DNA of 64,000 bases from Pythium myriotylum (Eukaryota > Oomycota > Peronosporomycetes > Pythiales > Pythiaceae): positions 684,501-748,500 of the forward strand of contig JALJCQ010000030.1 in assembly GCA_023091665.1 (NCBI GenBank), in the 5' to 3' direction. The notes beneath the pieces were generated by a model, which saw only the letters and a program-made list of their open reading frames with translations, was not told where the DNA came from and ran no database searches. Shown piece after piece: positions 1-11,237 of the stretch (position 1 is the first letter of the stretch; every line of letters starts with the position of its first letter). Position numbers and translations under genes: made by a program.

Positions 1-250
1 ACCTTTGAGGAATTGAAAAACCTCGTTTTAAAGACATGCGGCACTGTCTGTCTGTCTCCATGCATGCGATTGGGCCAAATCTAGTCGATCTTGGTTCTGA
101 TCAGACCGATTTTTATTGGCTATAAATTGACTTTCCCAATATCCATTGGTTGAAACTCTGCGCACCTACTAACCCAGGTGAAAATGGACCCACTTTGGCA
201 GGGCCCACTTCAACCGACCCGTAGCTGCTGAAGAGGTACGCCGCAGCCGA
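1..250. other. Upstream region of the WD40 gene
   Basis: No convincing gene is visible here. The stretch presumably holds the promoter and 5' UTR of the plus-strand WD40 gene that starts at 251. An antisense open frame crosses 113-886, but it lies opposite a clearly coding WD40 exon and was discarded. Confidence 0.4.
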
Positions 251-3200
251 ATGGCCCCACGCACGCGGCTCACGCTCGAGCGCGTGCTGGGCGTGACCTC
301 GCGCAGCAACGCGGCGCTCGCCGTGAACCCCGCGACTGGCGAGATCGCCTACGCGGCCGGCTGCATCGTCGTGATCTACAACCTGCGCCGCAACAAGCAG
401 GTGCGCTACTACCGCGTCGAGAAAAGTGTCGCGTGCCTCTGCTTCTCGCCCAGCGGCCAGTTCCTCGCGATCGGCGAGAAAGGCCACTTGCCGGCCATCA
501 CGATCTGGGACGGCGCCGATGGCACGCTCTGCGCCGAGCTGCAGCTCCACCGGTACGGCGTCGCCTGCGTGGCGTTCAGCCGCGACGGCAGCTACTTGCT
601 CTCGGCCGGGCTCGTCCACGACCAGCACGTGTACGCGTGGGATCTCTCGCGCGACGCTGCTACGGGGCTCATGAAGGGCCGCGCGGTCGGCGTCGCACCC
701 GTCCACGAAAAAGTGCTGGCCATGGATTATTGCCAAGAAGGCAATTTTTTCGTGACTGTCGGCGAGAAACACTTCAAGGTAAGCGATAACCTGCGGAATG
801 TGCGAGTGGCTATCACTGAGCTGTGGGTTTGGTTGGCATTGGGTGTAGTATTGGTTCCTGGATGCCGACAACAAGTTCCTGAGCACGGGCTACGAAGTGA
901 ACAATCTCCCGGAGATCCAGGCCCGCTCGGCGATCATGGCGACGAAAGAGGACGCGACGTTCACTAGTGTCGCCTGCGGTTACGGTCTCAACAAGCTCAA
1001 GACTTTTGCTGTCACTGCAGACGGCACGTTATGTTCTTTTGGCGTGTCGTGTGTGATGGAACGACTCGTGTCACTTGAGACCACCCATGGCAACGGCCTT
1101 TCTGTGTCAGAGGCCTATATCGCAGTTGGAGGCTCGAGCTCGGTTGTGCGGCTTTTTGATCCATCGACACTCGAGTACAAGGCGACTTTGCCTTTTCCGC
1201 CTGCTTTCGGCAAAGCCAACGAGCCATTTGAACCAGCTATTGATGGACAAGGACTGTTGCCAGAGCCCCCTCATCGATATCCGGCCACCATCGGCGTTCG
1301 ATTATCGGGGTCTCATTTGATAGCACTTTATAGCGACCGCAGTTTGTTCATATACGACATTGCCGATCCACAAAACCCAAACATTGACCGATCGTTTCTC
1401 TTTCACAGCGGGGGAATCCGAGATCTGAAGATTGCTGGTCGAGTCAAAGGCATTAACGCTAAGGGAAAACTCGTGTACAAGAGTCTTGACTCTCTCCAGG
1501 TTCGAGCTGCCAAATCAGAAGCCGTAATCCCACATGGATGCTTTGTAAGTGGTGGTGACGACAATACCATCAGATTCTGGCATCTTGACGCACACAAACC
1601 ATCGAAAACGAGTCGATTCAATGCTGACATCCCTCACGATTCCATGGAGAACCCCAACTCTGAGCCTTGGAAGAATTGCTATAGTCAAGAAATGCTTGAC
1701 ATCATTTACCACGACGACGAAACCGACTTCGAAGATCGCGAGGCGGTTGTGCTAGGTGGCACCTGTTCCTACGACGACCTTTCCGATATTCATTCAGGCA
1801 GCGAGGATCTTGGGCCAGTGAATGGAGTTCGCAGTATTGATCTGCACCCGAACCTCACTGCAGTTGCAGTCGGTGATAAACACGGTAATGTTGTACTCCG
1901 ATCCTTGCCACTAGCAGAGACTCCCCCGACAGAGGTTGGAGCCTACAGCTCCGAGATTCAGTGTGTAGCATTCGGTGAGTTGTCATCCCCCTTGGGATCA
2001 AGGTTACTCATCGCTGCAGGTGGACGAGACCGCGTCATCCATATCCACGATAGCTCGCGAGAGTTCGCACCACTTCAAAAGCTAGAAAACCACTCAGGAG
2101 CAGTCACGTCAATCAAATTCACACAAGATGGCAAGCGGCTGATCAGCTGCGGAGCTGATAAGAATGTTGTCTTCTCTGAGGTTTCACAGGACGGAAAAAT
2201 CTCCCGCTACAACTCCGTTCCCTTCGCTGGCGGCAAGATATTCGACGTTGCACTCACCTCGGATGACGAGTACCTGGTTGCAGCGAGCAACAATCGTCTG
2301 GATCTGCTGAGTGTCAGCACAGCCAAACACGTACGGACGCTTCACGTCGGCGAGCAGCATCGTATTGATATTTGCCCGGCAAACTATTGTGTGGCAGTGG
2401 GCGGATCGCTCTCCGACAAAACTATCCATGTTGTCGACTTACAATCCGGGGAGACACTGGCGGATGGAACTGGCCATGGCGAAGCGATTACTGGTATCAA
2501 ATTTACTCCAGACTGCCGCAGACTCGTATCTGCCAGCAGTGATGGGTGTATCTTTGTCTGGCGGCTTGCGGAGGATCTGCAAGCTGCCATCAAGTCGCGA
2601 CTTCCCAAGGTGTCTGACTCCACAATCACTATACTGCCTGCGCCGCAGACACAACGGAGAGAGCCGCAGGAGCTTGCTCCTCCTCCTGCGCTGATGCCAC
2701 CACCTGCTCCGCCCATTGCTCAAGCTAAGAAATCGAATGCAAACATCAAAATTCCACCTCCAATTGCGACCAGCAAGAAAAATCAGTCGTTGGGTATCCA
2801 CGAAGACACGAAGTCTGAAGGAGATGCCCCAGTTGCTGACGCAAAGAGGACTGTTCCACGCGGTTGGAAGGGAAAAGCAAAAGCCGTTCCAGGGCCATTG
2901 GCAAACCTGCCGATCGAAGAGTGGATGCGAACGCGTGATTCCGCAATCAAAACCATCTCCATAGAGAACGAGGATGCAGCAGTGAGCGAGACAATGGCAC
3001 CCTTGGATCTTCAAGGACAGCTACACATTGATCGCACAAAGACTCCAGACTGGGCCAGAACTTTTCAAGTCTCGAAAGTTGATGCTCCACAAAAGAAAAG
3101 CCCTGACAAGTTGTTAGAGAAGCCGAAGTCAAAGTGGTCGGAACGAGCAGGTGGACCTCTTGAGAAGATCATTAATCAAGGCGACAATAGTCAAGTCGAA

Positions 3201-4609
3201 AGTACCTCTCCGGATGGATTGCTTGATTTATCTATTGCGAACATGGATGTTTCACAGTCTGCCGTAGCTGCGGGTACGTCACTTGCACTTGAGCGCGAGC
3301 AACTTGAGAAGAAGAAGAGACAAATTGAGACGGCAAGAGCTGTCACTGATATGAATGACCGGCTGGTCAAACTTGGGTTGCTTCGACCTCAGAAAGAGCG
3401 CCAAGTGCTCTCCCCCACAGCGAATGTTGCAGATGGCGAATCAACTACGGATGAAACTAATGCTGATAAACTTCAAAGCGCGCCCGCTACAACAACTATA
3501 ATATCGGAGCCACCAACAAAGACTGCAGCAGACGACGTGCTGGAAGGAATTCCTCCTGAGATGTTCGAATCCATTGACGCTCCGATCGCTATGCGAATAA
3601 AGCCCGAAGAGCCGCCCGTAAACCGTCGAACTATGAGGACTAGCATCGATCTTCGCGTCGATCAGTCCATGAGTACTTTTACAAACGGATTTGCAGTTCT
3701 TCCCGAGTCCTCAATCGATTCAGCTGACCAGGTAGCAGTCGACCAGTCGCTGAGTTCGTTCAGTGATGGGTATAAGGTCGCTGGACGCCAGCAAGAGAAT
3801 GCGCCACGACCCGTTCAGACTAGCCTGACCGGCCTCTCAATCGCTGGTGTGGATGCATCGCTGAGCGAGTTTACTGGCGGCTTCAAGGCTGCTGTTCAGA
3901 CTGCCAGCCCTCCGTCGGCACTTCAGCGGAGCCTCGACTTGACTGCTACGGCCGTTTCGATGAGTGCGTTCACGTCTGGTTACAAAGACAACGAAGCCGC
4001 ACCGGCTTTGACCGTGAACAAGAGCATCGACGTGCGGTCAGTGACAGAGTCACTCAGTACGTTCACCTCGGGATACGGTTCTGCGTCAGAGGAAGTCCCC
4101 GTGGCACAATCTCTCAGCTCCTTCACTTCGGGCTTCACAGCACCAGTCAAAGTGAGCCCCGTGAGAAGCAGCACGTCGAATCTTCGCGTGGACCAATCAC
4201 TCAGCGCGTTTACGACAGGCTACACCGACGCTGAAGCTGTCGCTGAGCCTGAACTCGCGGCCTCGCTGAGCCAGTTTACATCGGGGTATACAGATCCACT
4301 GCACGTAGGAAAGAGAGAACCAGTCGAGACAGACGCTCCCAACCAATCCGAGCCAGTGGAGAAGAAGTCGGCGGTGCTGAGCTCAATCAGCGAGCTGGAG
4401 CAGCAGCTGTTGCGCTGCACGCAAGCTCTTCAGTCGATGACTGACGACGTGGTGGATCCAGGTACGAAAACGAGAATGGATCTTTTCTGGCTTCTCGAGG
4501 ATATCGCTCATGGATGTCCCGTCCAGATCCCGAGCTTGAAGAGATCTGCTCGCTCATGGGCAAGCTCCAGCTCGCGATCCAGAAGCTCACGAGCAGGTGC
4601 TGCTGCTGA
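251..4609 (+). CDS. Large WD40-repeat protein, MABP1/WDR62-like, with C-terminal FTxGY repeats
   Basis: Three exons are read: 251-778, 849-4461 and 4527-4609, giving about 1,407 aa. The first intron starts GTAAGC; removing it joins HFK to YWFLDAD, a typical WD-blade junction. The second (GTACGA...CAG, 65 nt) gives a short helical tail ending in three Cys, instead of a low-complexity Ser/Arg run to 4682. Residues 1 to about 590 form a double WD40 propeller with many blades (for example SGGDDNTIRFW, ISCGADKNVVFS, VSASSDGCIFVW). The layout, two propellers then a long disordered tail, matches MABP1/WDR62, JNK-scaffold and spindle-pole proteins in animals. A proline-rich linker and a charged segment near residue 840 follow. 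Residues about 1110-1325 hold eight copies of a SLSxFTxGY motif. Function in oomycetes is inferred only from family resemblance. Confidence 0.8.
3640..4300 (+). repeat. Coding repeat, eight SLSxFTxGY units
   Basis: Eight degenerate copies are visible in the WD40 protein: VDQSMSTFTNGF, VDQSLSSFSDGY, VDASLSEFTGGF, VSMSAFTSGY, VTESLSTFTSGY, VAQSLSSFTSGF, VDQSLSAFTTGY and LAASLSQFTSGY. Several are preceded by a second conserved element of the type S(I/L)D(L/V)R. Spacing is irregular, about 22-45 residues. Short motifs in a disordered tail suggest a multivalent docking site, but no partner can be named. Confidence 0.85.
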
Positions 4610-4823
4610 CTCGAAAAGATCCACCCAACGAGATGATGGCTTCTTTTCCCTCGCACGAGTGTCTTTCCATGGTCGCACTTAATCGAAGAACCCATGGGTT
4701 GACTTGATTAAAGTATGTATCGATTTAGAAGGGGACCTCTTCCCGGATCCGCTCGAATATCGAACGTGCCACGTCGAGACGAGAACGCCGACGGCGGAGA
4801 AGAAGATCGCAGAGCGAGCACAC

Positions 4824-6378
4824 ATGGCCATGGGCACGGGCGACGCCACCGCCGTGGAGAAGAAGCTCGACATGTCGCTGGACGACATCGTCCAGGAGAG
4901 CAACCAGCAGTCGCCGGCCGTGAGCGGCAAGAGCCGCAGCACGTATGTCACTCGGTCGGCGGGAGTGGGATGTCTTGCAAAACGCTGACACGTCTCGATT
5001 TGCAGCAAGCGGTCGGACCGCATTGCGTCGGCAGGGCCGTATCCGCAGCGCGCGGCGCGTATTGATGGTAAAAAAACAGGAAACGCAGTTTGCGACGAAG
5101 ATGGATGTGGTGCTCATGAGTGCTTTGGTTGATTTGATTGTGCAGAGACGGACGGGACGCCGACGATGCACCGCCGCGTGTACGTCGGGAACCTTTCCTT
5201 TAGCGTCAAGTGGCAAGATCTCAAGGACCATATGGCCGCCGCTGGGACTGTCGTCCATGCTCGGATCCTCCAGTCGAATGGTCGCTCCAAGGTGCGAGGC
5301 GATGATTTCATGAGGATGCTGTGAATGGAAGATTTGGTCTTACTGTCGTCTACGAAATTTGTAGGGCTGTGGATTGGTCGAGTACGCTACCGTTGAAGAA
5401 GCTCAGAACGCGTTCAAGACTCTTAATGATTCGACGCTCCACGGCCGTTTGATTTTCGTTCGAGAAGATCGAGAGCCCGATGCACACGGCGCACCCGCCA
5501 CCCAGAGCCACGGCGACGAGAACATGGCACCAGTTACCAACACGATTCCCGTCGGCACACGCGTTTACGTGGGCAACCTGTCGTGGAATGTCAAGTGGCA
5601 GGACCTCAAGGACCACATGAAGGCTGCGGGCACAGTCAAGCACGCCGACGGTGAGTGCCGTCGATCTCTCCGTTCCTCGGACTAATCGCTGATTCTCACC
5701 ACGCGCCGTCGGATAGTGCTGACTGAACCCAGCGGACGCTCGAAGGGCTGTGGTCTAGTCGAGTATGAGACGGCAGAAGAGGCCACTCGCGCAATTGAAA
5801 TATTAAACGACACTGAAATCGACGGTCGCAAAATCTTTGTGCGCGAAGATCGGGAGCCCGAGGGTGGGAGCATTGCCAGTATCGCGCGACGCATGGACGC
5901 GCTAAAGGGTCCTTCCAAATCCCAAGAAGAACGTCGCAAGAGCGGTTTCAAGCCCAGATCGGGCCCGCGAGGCCAGTCCTTTCCACCCGATGATTTCAAC
6001 GGCTCGTGGGTTGAGGTCTCGAATGTATGAAGTATCCACAGTGTTTGTGATTGCAGAGCATTACTGGGCACTGACTTTGTACTGCAGCTGAACTTTGAGG
6101 TTGATGAAGAGCTGCTGCAAATGAGGTTTCATGGGGTGGGAGAAGTGGATCGTGCCGAAATCATGTACCGAGAAGACGGTCGGTCCCGAGGTTTTGGGTA
6201 CGTTCACTACGTCCGTAAAGAAGATGCGGCGAGAGCCGTCGGTATGTTATCCATGTTGGTTGTCCGAGATCATCAGTATCAGTGGGCTTATGTGTTGCTC
6301 GTAGAGTTGTTGAATGACGTATCCTTCAGAGGGCGTAAGATGACGGTTCGACACCAGCAGCGTCGACAAGATTTTTGA
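4824..6378 (+). CDS. Three-RRM RNA-binding protein with N-terminal UAP56-binding motif (ALYREF-like mRNA export factor)
   Basis: Seven exons fit in phase: 4824-4942, 5006-5067, 5146-5291, 5365-5650, 5717-6024, 6088-6241 and 6305-6378 (382 aa). Near the N-terminus, LDMSLDDIV matches the UAP56-binding motif of ALY/REF export adaptors. Three RRMs follow. RRM1 and RRM2 have RNP2 RVYVGNLS and RNP1-like [11 protein letters not shown]; they are close copies of each other (FVREDREP occurs in both). RRM3 starts [13 protein letters not shown] and contains [11 protein letters not shown]. Introns fall at the same place inside the RRMs, between the RNP motifs in two cases. The product is expected in the nucleus, coupling mRNA to UAP56/DDX39 in TREX; that role is inferred from the motif. 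Three RRMs rather than one set it apart from animal ALYREF. The coding end overlaps the open frame of the convergent minus-strand gene. Confidence 0.85.
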
Positions 6379-8757
6379 CAAGTCTGCACAGCCAGAGTAG
6401 CCTCGTTCGCTCGGATCAGTGTACGTCGCGCGAAACATTTTCGTTTCTATCTCTAGAATGTATTTTGTTTCTGCATGGGGGTGGAAAACCCCTAACAATT
6501 CTAGCCCTTGATCGATGGCACTGGACAGGTTTTCAAAATTGAATGATGATACGGATATGGTTAGTTCGCGTTGACCAGATCGTTGAGCATTTTGAAGAAT
6601 CTCCGTCGAGTCTGCGACAGAATGATGTGAGATATCCAGACGAAGGAGGAGAGCAAAGTTGCTTCTATAGCTCACCACATAGCCACGCACGATTCGCTGG
6701 AGGCGTACAACCGACCGGTGGACTTGGAAGTACACTTCCAGGGGTAGCTTTTCTTGGATCACGATAGCTTCTGACTCACTTGATTGCTCGCCAATATCAA
6801 TATATCGAACGGCATCCTGCGTGCTGATGCTTTTGTCGCTAGTGCGAACGCATATCTGCGTCTCTGTCTCAGTAATCGGCTGAGACAGAGTCTGCGTGGC
6901 AGCAGATTCTACAGCGACTTCCGTTTGAATAGTCGTTTCAATTAATTCGAAAGTTTGTCCGACTTGAACACTTCGGTCTTGAATGTGGTATTGATTCTCC
7001 ACTTGAACTCCCGTGTCAGTCAAGGCTTTTCCAGAGTCAGTCTGGGTGATGCTATCGGTTTGTGTCTGCCCATCTGAAGAACACAGAATGCTAGCTGCCT
7101 GTACGGTCGAGTCAACGAGCTGTGAGAATGTCTGAGAGCACTCGTCACTGTGTGCAGCTGATACTTGAACCTCGCAGTCGACAATAGCAACTTGTAACTC
7201 GGTCTGCATGACCGCCTCAACTGATTGATTGCAGTTTTCAAGATCAGTTTGAGTGTCCGAGTCTGTTTGCTTCACTATTCTCACTGAACAGTCGGATGGC
7301 GTCAATGTTAATGGCTCTTCAAGCTCGCAACACTCGGTTTGTCGATCAGTCGTTTCTATTGACTCCGTCTGAACGCCCGTATCCATGTTTGCCAACATAC
7401 TCAGTTCTGTTTGAACTTGAGCACGTGTCGTTGTGGTGCTGTTTGTCGACATAGCCACCGCCACGTTCGGATTAATTGAGTGGGCTGGACTCAAGTGGTC
7501 GTTGTTCATCTCGTTCAACAGCTCATCCTGGAGAGCTATCATATTGGTTCACGTCAGTATTAGACGAGTGTTCTATCTCAACACGATCACTAACCGTGAC
7601 GCAACCGCTCAAGCTCACGCCGATCGTCCAAGAACCAACTACGCCAATCACAATAAGCTATTGGCCGACCATTGACCCTTCAAACTCTACGCTACTCACC
7701 GTAGAAGCTTCTGGGACAATACGAACAACATCTCGAGCTTCTCCTGTTGACCGGTGCAGAGGTCAAGCTCTAGCCGATCGTCTTCACGTAACGGCTGTTC
7801 GTCAAACCTGCGACCTGGATTGTGGTGGCTGTAATTGCTCGACACGCTCGGCATACACGAGCACGGCATCAGTGCGCAGAACTGTGAGATCTACACGCAA
7901 TAGCGCATCCATTGGTGTTGGTGACAGCGGTGTTGTCATCCTCTGCGGGAAATGGTATGCAAGGAGATCGAATGAAGCTTCGCTATATTTACTTGGGCAA
8001 TTCCTTAACAGAGAATTGAGGCTGTGCGCATTCACACTGACACTGGCAAATGCGTCGCAGAGAGGAGAGTCAGAATAAACTTCGAGCGATTCTTCGTGGC
8101 ACAAGTAGTGAGTTGAGACAATTTGGTCCTTCAACAGAGTCCAAAAGCGCCCACCATCAAGGATGTCGAGGATTTCGAGTCGCTGCCAATCACGCGCACG
8201 GTCTGGCGGCAGTGGCACCCATCTCTTCGGCTAGGAATGGGTCGATGTTTGTGTAACTACCTCCACGCCACGATTGTGGCCATATTTGTTGGTTGCGAGC
8301 AGTGCCACCAGACCTAGCGATTGCTCAGAACGAAGTAAACTATAAAATAGATCTCCACCTTAGTGTATGGTCTTGACGAGTCGCGGCAGTGCCGTGTTGT
8401 AGGAGCAATGTCGCTGCCTCGAACCGCCTCCACGCACCAATCAAATGGAGTGTTGTATTGCCCTAGTGAATCCCACGGGAACCCATCGGCGACGAAATCC
8501 CCGGATAAGTGTTGTCGACCAAAGTTACAACAGACTGCTGCCGCTGACGTTGACACTACTATTGACCACGAGTGGTCTTCAGTATCGATCGACAACACGG
8601 CTTTATGGGGCAATACAGGCTCGTTCTTGCGGTTACTGCACTCGACAATGGTCAAGGAAATAGCCAGTCTAAGCAAGGCGTTGGGCTCGTGACGAGTTTG
8701 CTCACACAGACTCTCGCACTCATCCATGTATCCGCAATTCATTTCTTCAAGCCCCAT
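6247..8757 (-). CDS. Uncharacterised protein with ankyrin-like segment, TQT-motif array and IQ motif
   Basis: The gene was not recognised as a whole. The longest exon, 6247-7535, carries about 13 [T/V]QT[E/D]- or VQV-type motifs and then an IQ-like helix (VRLQRIVRGYVVSYR). Upstream exons are supported by phase: 7595-7638, 7700-7807 (coiled, GQQEKLEMLF) and 7857-8230 (MDALLRVDLTVLR). Further upstream, an ankyrin-like piece (GNTTLHLIGAWRR, ATLLLQHG) lies around 8340-8450, and a likely start ATG is at 8757. Two joins are doubtful: one needs a 49-nt intron (7808-7856) and another a 30-nt intron or leaves an in-frame TAG (8231-8260). TQT-like motifs are the known ligand of dynein light chain LC8, and IQ motifs bind calmodulin, so a cytoskeletal or flagellar scaffold is plausible. 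The 3' end is uncertain because it runs antisense to the RRM gene. Confidence 0.55.
6790..7480 (-). repeat. Array of TQT-like short linear motifs
   Basis: Reading the minus strand, motifs recur about every 8-20 residues: AQVQTE, TGVQTE, DRQTE, SDTQTD, AVMQTE, CEVQVS, STVQA, GQTQTD, SITQTD, TGVQVE, RSVQVG, TTIQTE, AATQTL. The surrounding sequence is acidic and Ser/Thr-rich and appears disordered. This fits the TQT/GIQVD class of LC8 anchors. Confidence 0.75.
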
Positions 8758-8909
8758 GATTGATAACACGAGTGCTAGTGTTGTGGATTGTCATTGAGCA
8801 AAACAGCCACTAACTTAGACGAATCGGAATTTGATTCCTCGCGATCTTTTTGTTTCGTGAGCCTTCGAGCTGCTGCAGCGCCATCGGCTCGTCGTAGGCA
8901 CTTGAATCG

Positions 8910-9689
8910 TCAGCCGACTGTCACATTCCACACATCGTCAGTCTTTGTCTCCACAACCCACAGGTTTAGTCGACAACGTACAGCTTCGTCGTTGTGGCGC
9001 TCGCTCTCGTAGGTGACGAGCTGGTGCTGCACGGGCGGCAGTCGCACACCGTACTCGATTGAGATAGGCGGGAGCGGAATCGTGTTGCGCTTGTCCGCCA
9101 GCTCCATCATCAGCTATGGAGAGCAGAACCAAATTCACTTTTTCGGTTCAAATCCCCAAACAAACAACCACCAGAGTCTCACCTCGCGCGACGGCGCGTT
9201 CGCGTAGTGGTGGTTCAGCCGCGACGCGATCGCGAGCCGTACGTCGTCGGCGTCGATCGACTACACACAAGAACCGCTCGCCTCTTCAAACTCCGTCCAC
9301 CTTCATCATGAAAGACAAAAACCAAGTACGCACCGGCTTGTTGGCGTACGTCGCGTACTCCTGCGCGTCAATGAGCACGTCCGTCACGTAGCCTATCACC
9401 AGATCAGCGCCATTTAGCAAACTTCCTCCTTCACCCCATTCGAGGAAAGGTCCTCACGGTGCACAAACTCCTGCAGCTGGTCCACGACGCGCGGCTCGTG
9501 CTTGTCGGCGCCCATGGACTCGAGGATGAGCGACAGCACCTGCGCGTCCAGCGGTCGCACGTCGCTCGCAGCGGCCGCGCCGTCGTCTCCGTCGTCCTCG
9601 TGGATGCTCTTGACGTTCTTGAGCTTGAGCGCCGTCTCGCTGATGCTGCCGTTCGCGGCCTTGGCGGTCGTGGGCTTCTTGGTCGCCAT
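8910..9689 (-). CDS. TAF9: TFIID/SAGA subunit TAF9, histone-fold protein
   Basis: Four exons in phase: 9458-9689, 9334-9392, 9183-9260 and 8910-9113 (190 aa). After a low-complexity N-terminus, the histone fold begins at RPLDAQVLSLILESMG and continues EFVHR/YVTDVLIDAQEY and DADDVRLAIASRL. The TAF9-specific segment after the fold is clear: NTIPLPPISIEYGVRLPP. TAF9 pairs with TAF6 in TFIID and SAGA in the nucleus. The C-terminus is uncertain. The simple reading stops at 8910. However, a GTACGT donor at about 8974 with a CTGAC branch-like site and AAG acceptor near 8901 would give a basic tail ending around 8775. The family core is not affected. Confidence 0.9.
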
Positions 9690-9848
9690 CTCCGTTTTCA
9701 GCCCAATTGTAAAAACTGAGCAGCAACGGCGGATTCGGCTCCATGCCTCGCTCCAGTGACTGTCACAGAAGGTTGGGTACCTATGTAATTTACGAACAGG
9801 GTTGGTTACGTAACTAATAAAACCAGTGTGCTGCACTTTCTCACTCTC

Positions 9849-11237
9849 TCAATTGGCGATGCCGCCGGCCGTGAGCTTGAGCGGGTCGAGATGCCTGTCG
9901 AGCTCCTCGGGCGAGAGCGACGTGTGCTCAAGCGCGACGTCCTTGACGCTTCGTCCTTCTTTGTACGCCGTCTTGGCGATCTTGGCGCCCGTTTCGTACC
10001 CGACGATCGGGTTGAGCGCGGTCACGAGGATCGGGTTGCGCCCCACGAGCTCGGCGATGCGCTTCTCGTTCACGCCAAAGCCCGCGATCGCCTTGTCCGC
10101 TAGCAGGCGGCACGCGTGGGAGAGCAGGTGGAGCGACTGGAGCACGCTGTTGCACAGCACAGGCAGCATGACGTTGAGCTGGAACGACCCCGACTGGCCG
10201 GCGATCGTCGCCGTGACGTCGTTCCCGATGACTTGTGCACACACCATGGTCACAGCCTCGGGGATCACTGGGTTGATCTTGCCGGGCATGATGCTCGAGC
10301 CTGGCTGTAGAGCGGGCAGTTCGATCTCGCCGAAGCCGGCAATGGGTCCAGAGTTCATCCAGCGCAAGTCATTCGAGATCTTCATGAGGCTCGTCGCGAG
10401 CACCTTGAGCTGGCTGCTGAGCTCGACGATCGCGTCCGGCGCGCTGAGCGCTTCAAAGAGGTTGTCGTTCTGCTCGAACGGAGCGCCGAGCTGCTTGGAC
10501 AAGATCGCGCAGACCTTCTTGCCAAACTCAGGGTGTGCGTTCACGCCAGTGCCGACGGCCGTGCCACCAATCGCGAGCAGGCGAACGCGCTCAAGCGCTG
10601 ACTTAACGCGCGCAATGTTCTTGGCGATCTGCGAGGCCCAGCCGCCGAGTTCTTGGCCAAGCGTGACGGGCATGGCGTCCATCAAGTGCGTGCGGCCAGT
10701 CGTGACCACGTGGTTGACGCTCGCGGCCTTGGTCTTGGTCACTTCAACGAGATGCGCCATCGCTGGGAGCAAGTTCTCGCTGGCTTCAAGGTACGCTGCG
10801 ATCGAGATCGAGGTCGGCATGGCGTCGTTCGAGGACTGGGACATGTTGACGTGGTCGTTCGGGTGTACCTTGGACTGGAGCGTGCGCGAGGCGAGCGTCG
10901 CGAGCACTTCGTTCATGTTCATGTTGGTGCTCGTGCCGCTGCCCGTCTGGAAGATCGAGATCGGGAACTGGTCCGCGTACGTGGCAAAGTCCGACGTGAC
11001 GCTGTCGGCCGCGGCGTGGATCGCGTCCATCATGGGCTTGTCGAGCAGTCCGAGCTCGTGGTTGGCCGTCGCGCAGGCCTTCTTGAGCTGCGCGAGCGAC
11101 GTGAGCAGCCGCGGCGTGAACGGGTGGCCGAACGGGAAGTTCTCGACCGCGCGCTGCGTCTGCGCCGTGTAGAGCGCGTGCACGGGCACGTTGACGACGC
11201 CCATGGTGTCGTGCTCCTGGCGGAATTCCTGCGACAT
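9849..11237 (-). CDS. fumC: Fumarate hydratase, class II (FumC type)
   Basis: A single exon encodes 462 aa, the usual length for class II fumarases. It catalyses reversible hydration of fumarate to L-malate. The superfamily signature GSSIMPGKINPVIPE is present, with HPNDHVNMSQSSND, TGRTHLMDAMPVTLGQE and the GGTAVGTG loop. No mitochondrial presequence is visible: the protein starts MSQEFRQEHDTMG, which aligns with the start of the fold, so a cytosolic enzyme is likely unless an upstream exon exists. The signature reads NPVIPE, seen in many bacterial FumC proteins, rather than the NPTQCE form. With the lack of introns in an intron-rich region, this raises the possibility of bacterial origin. 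Confidence 0.93.
   Translation of the reverse strand: MSQEFRQEHDTMGVVNVPVHALYTAQTQRAVENFPFGHPFTPRLLTSLAQLKKACATANHELGLLDKPMMDAIHAAADSVTSDFATYADQFPISIFQTGSGTSTNMNMNEVLATLASRTLQSKVHPNDHVNMSQSSNDAMPTSISIAAYLEASENLLPAMAHLVEVTKTKAASVNHVVTTGRTHLMDAMPVTLGQELGGWASQIAKNIARVKSALERVRLLAIGGTAVGTGVNAHPEFGKKVCAILSKQLGAPFEQNDNLFEALSAPDAIVELSSQLKVLATSLMKISNDLRWMNSGPIAGFGEIELPALQPGSSIMPGKINPVIPEAVTMVCAQVIGNDVTATIAGQSGSFQLNVMLPVLCNSVLQSLHLLSHACRLLADKAIAGFGVNEKRIAELVGRNPILVTALNPIVGYETGAKIAKTAYKEGRSVKDVALEHTSLSPEELDRHLDPLKLTAGGIAN

Noticed and set aside
113..886. Long minus-strand open frame
   Set aside because: It lies opposite a clear WD40 exon, and its composition reflects the GC-rich antisense of that exon.
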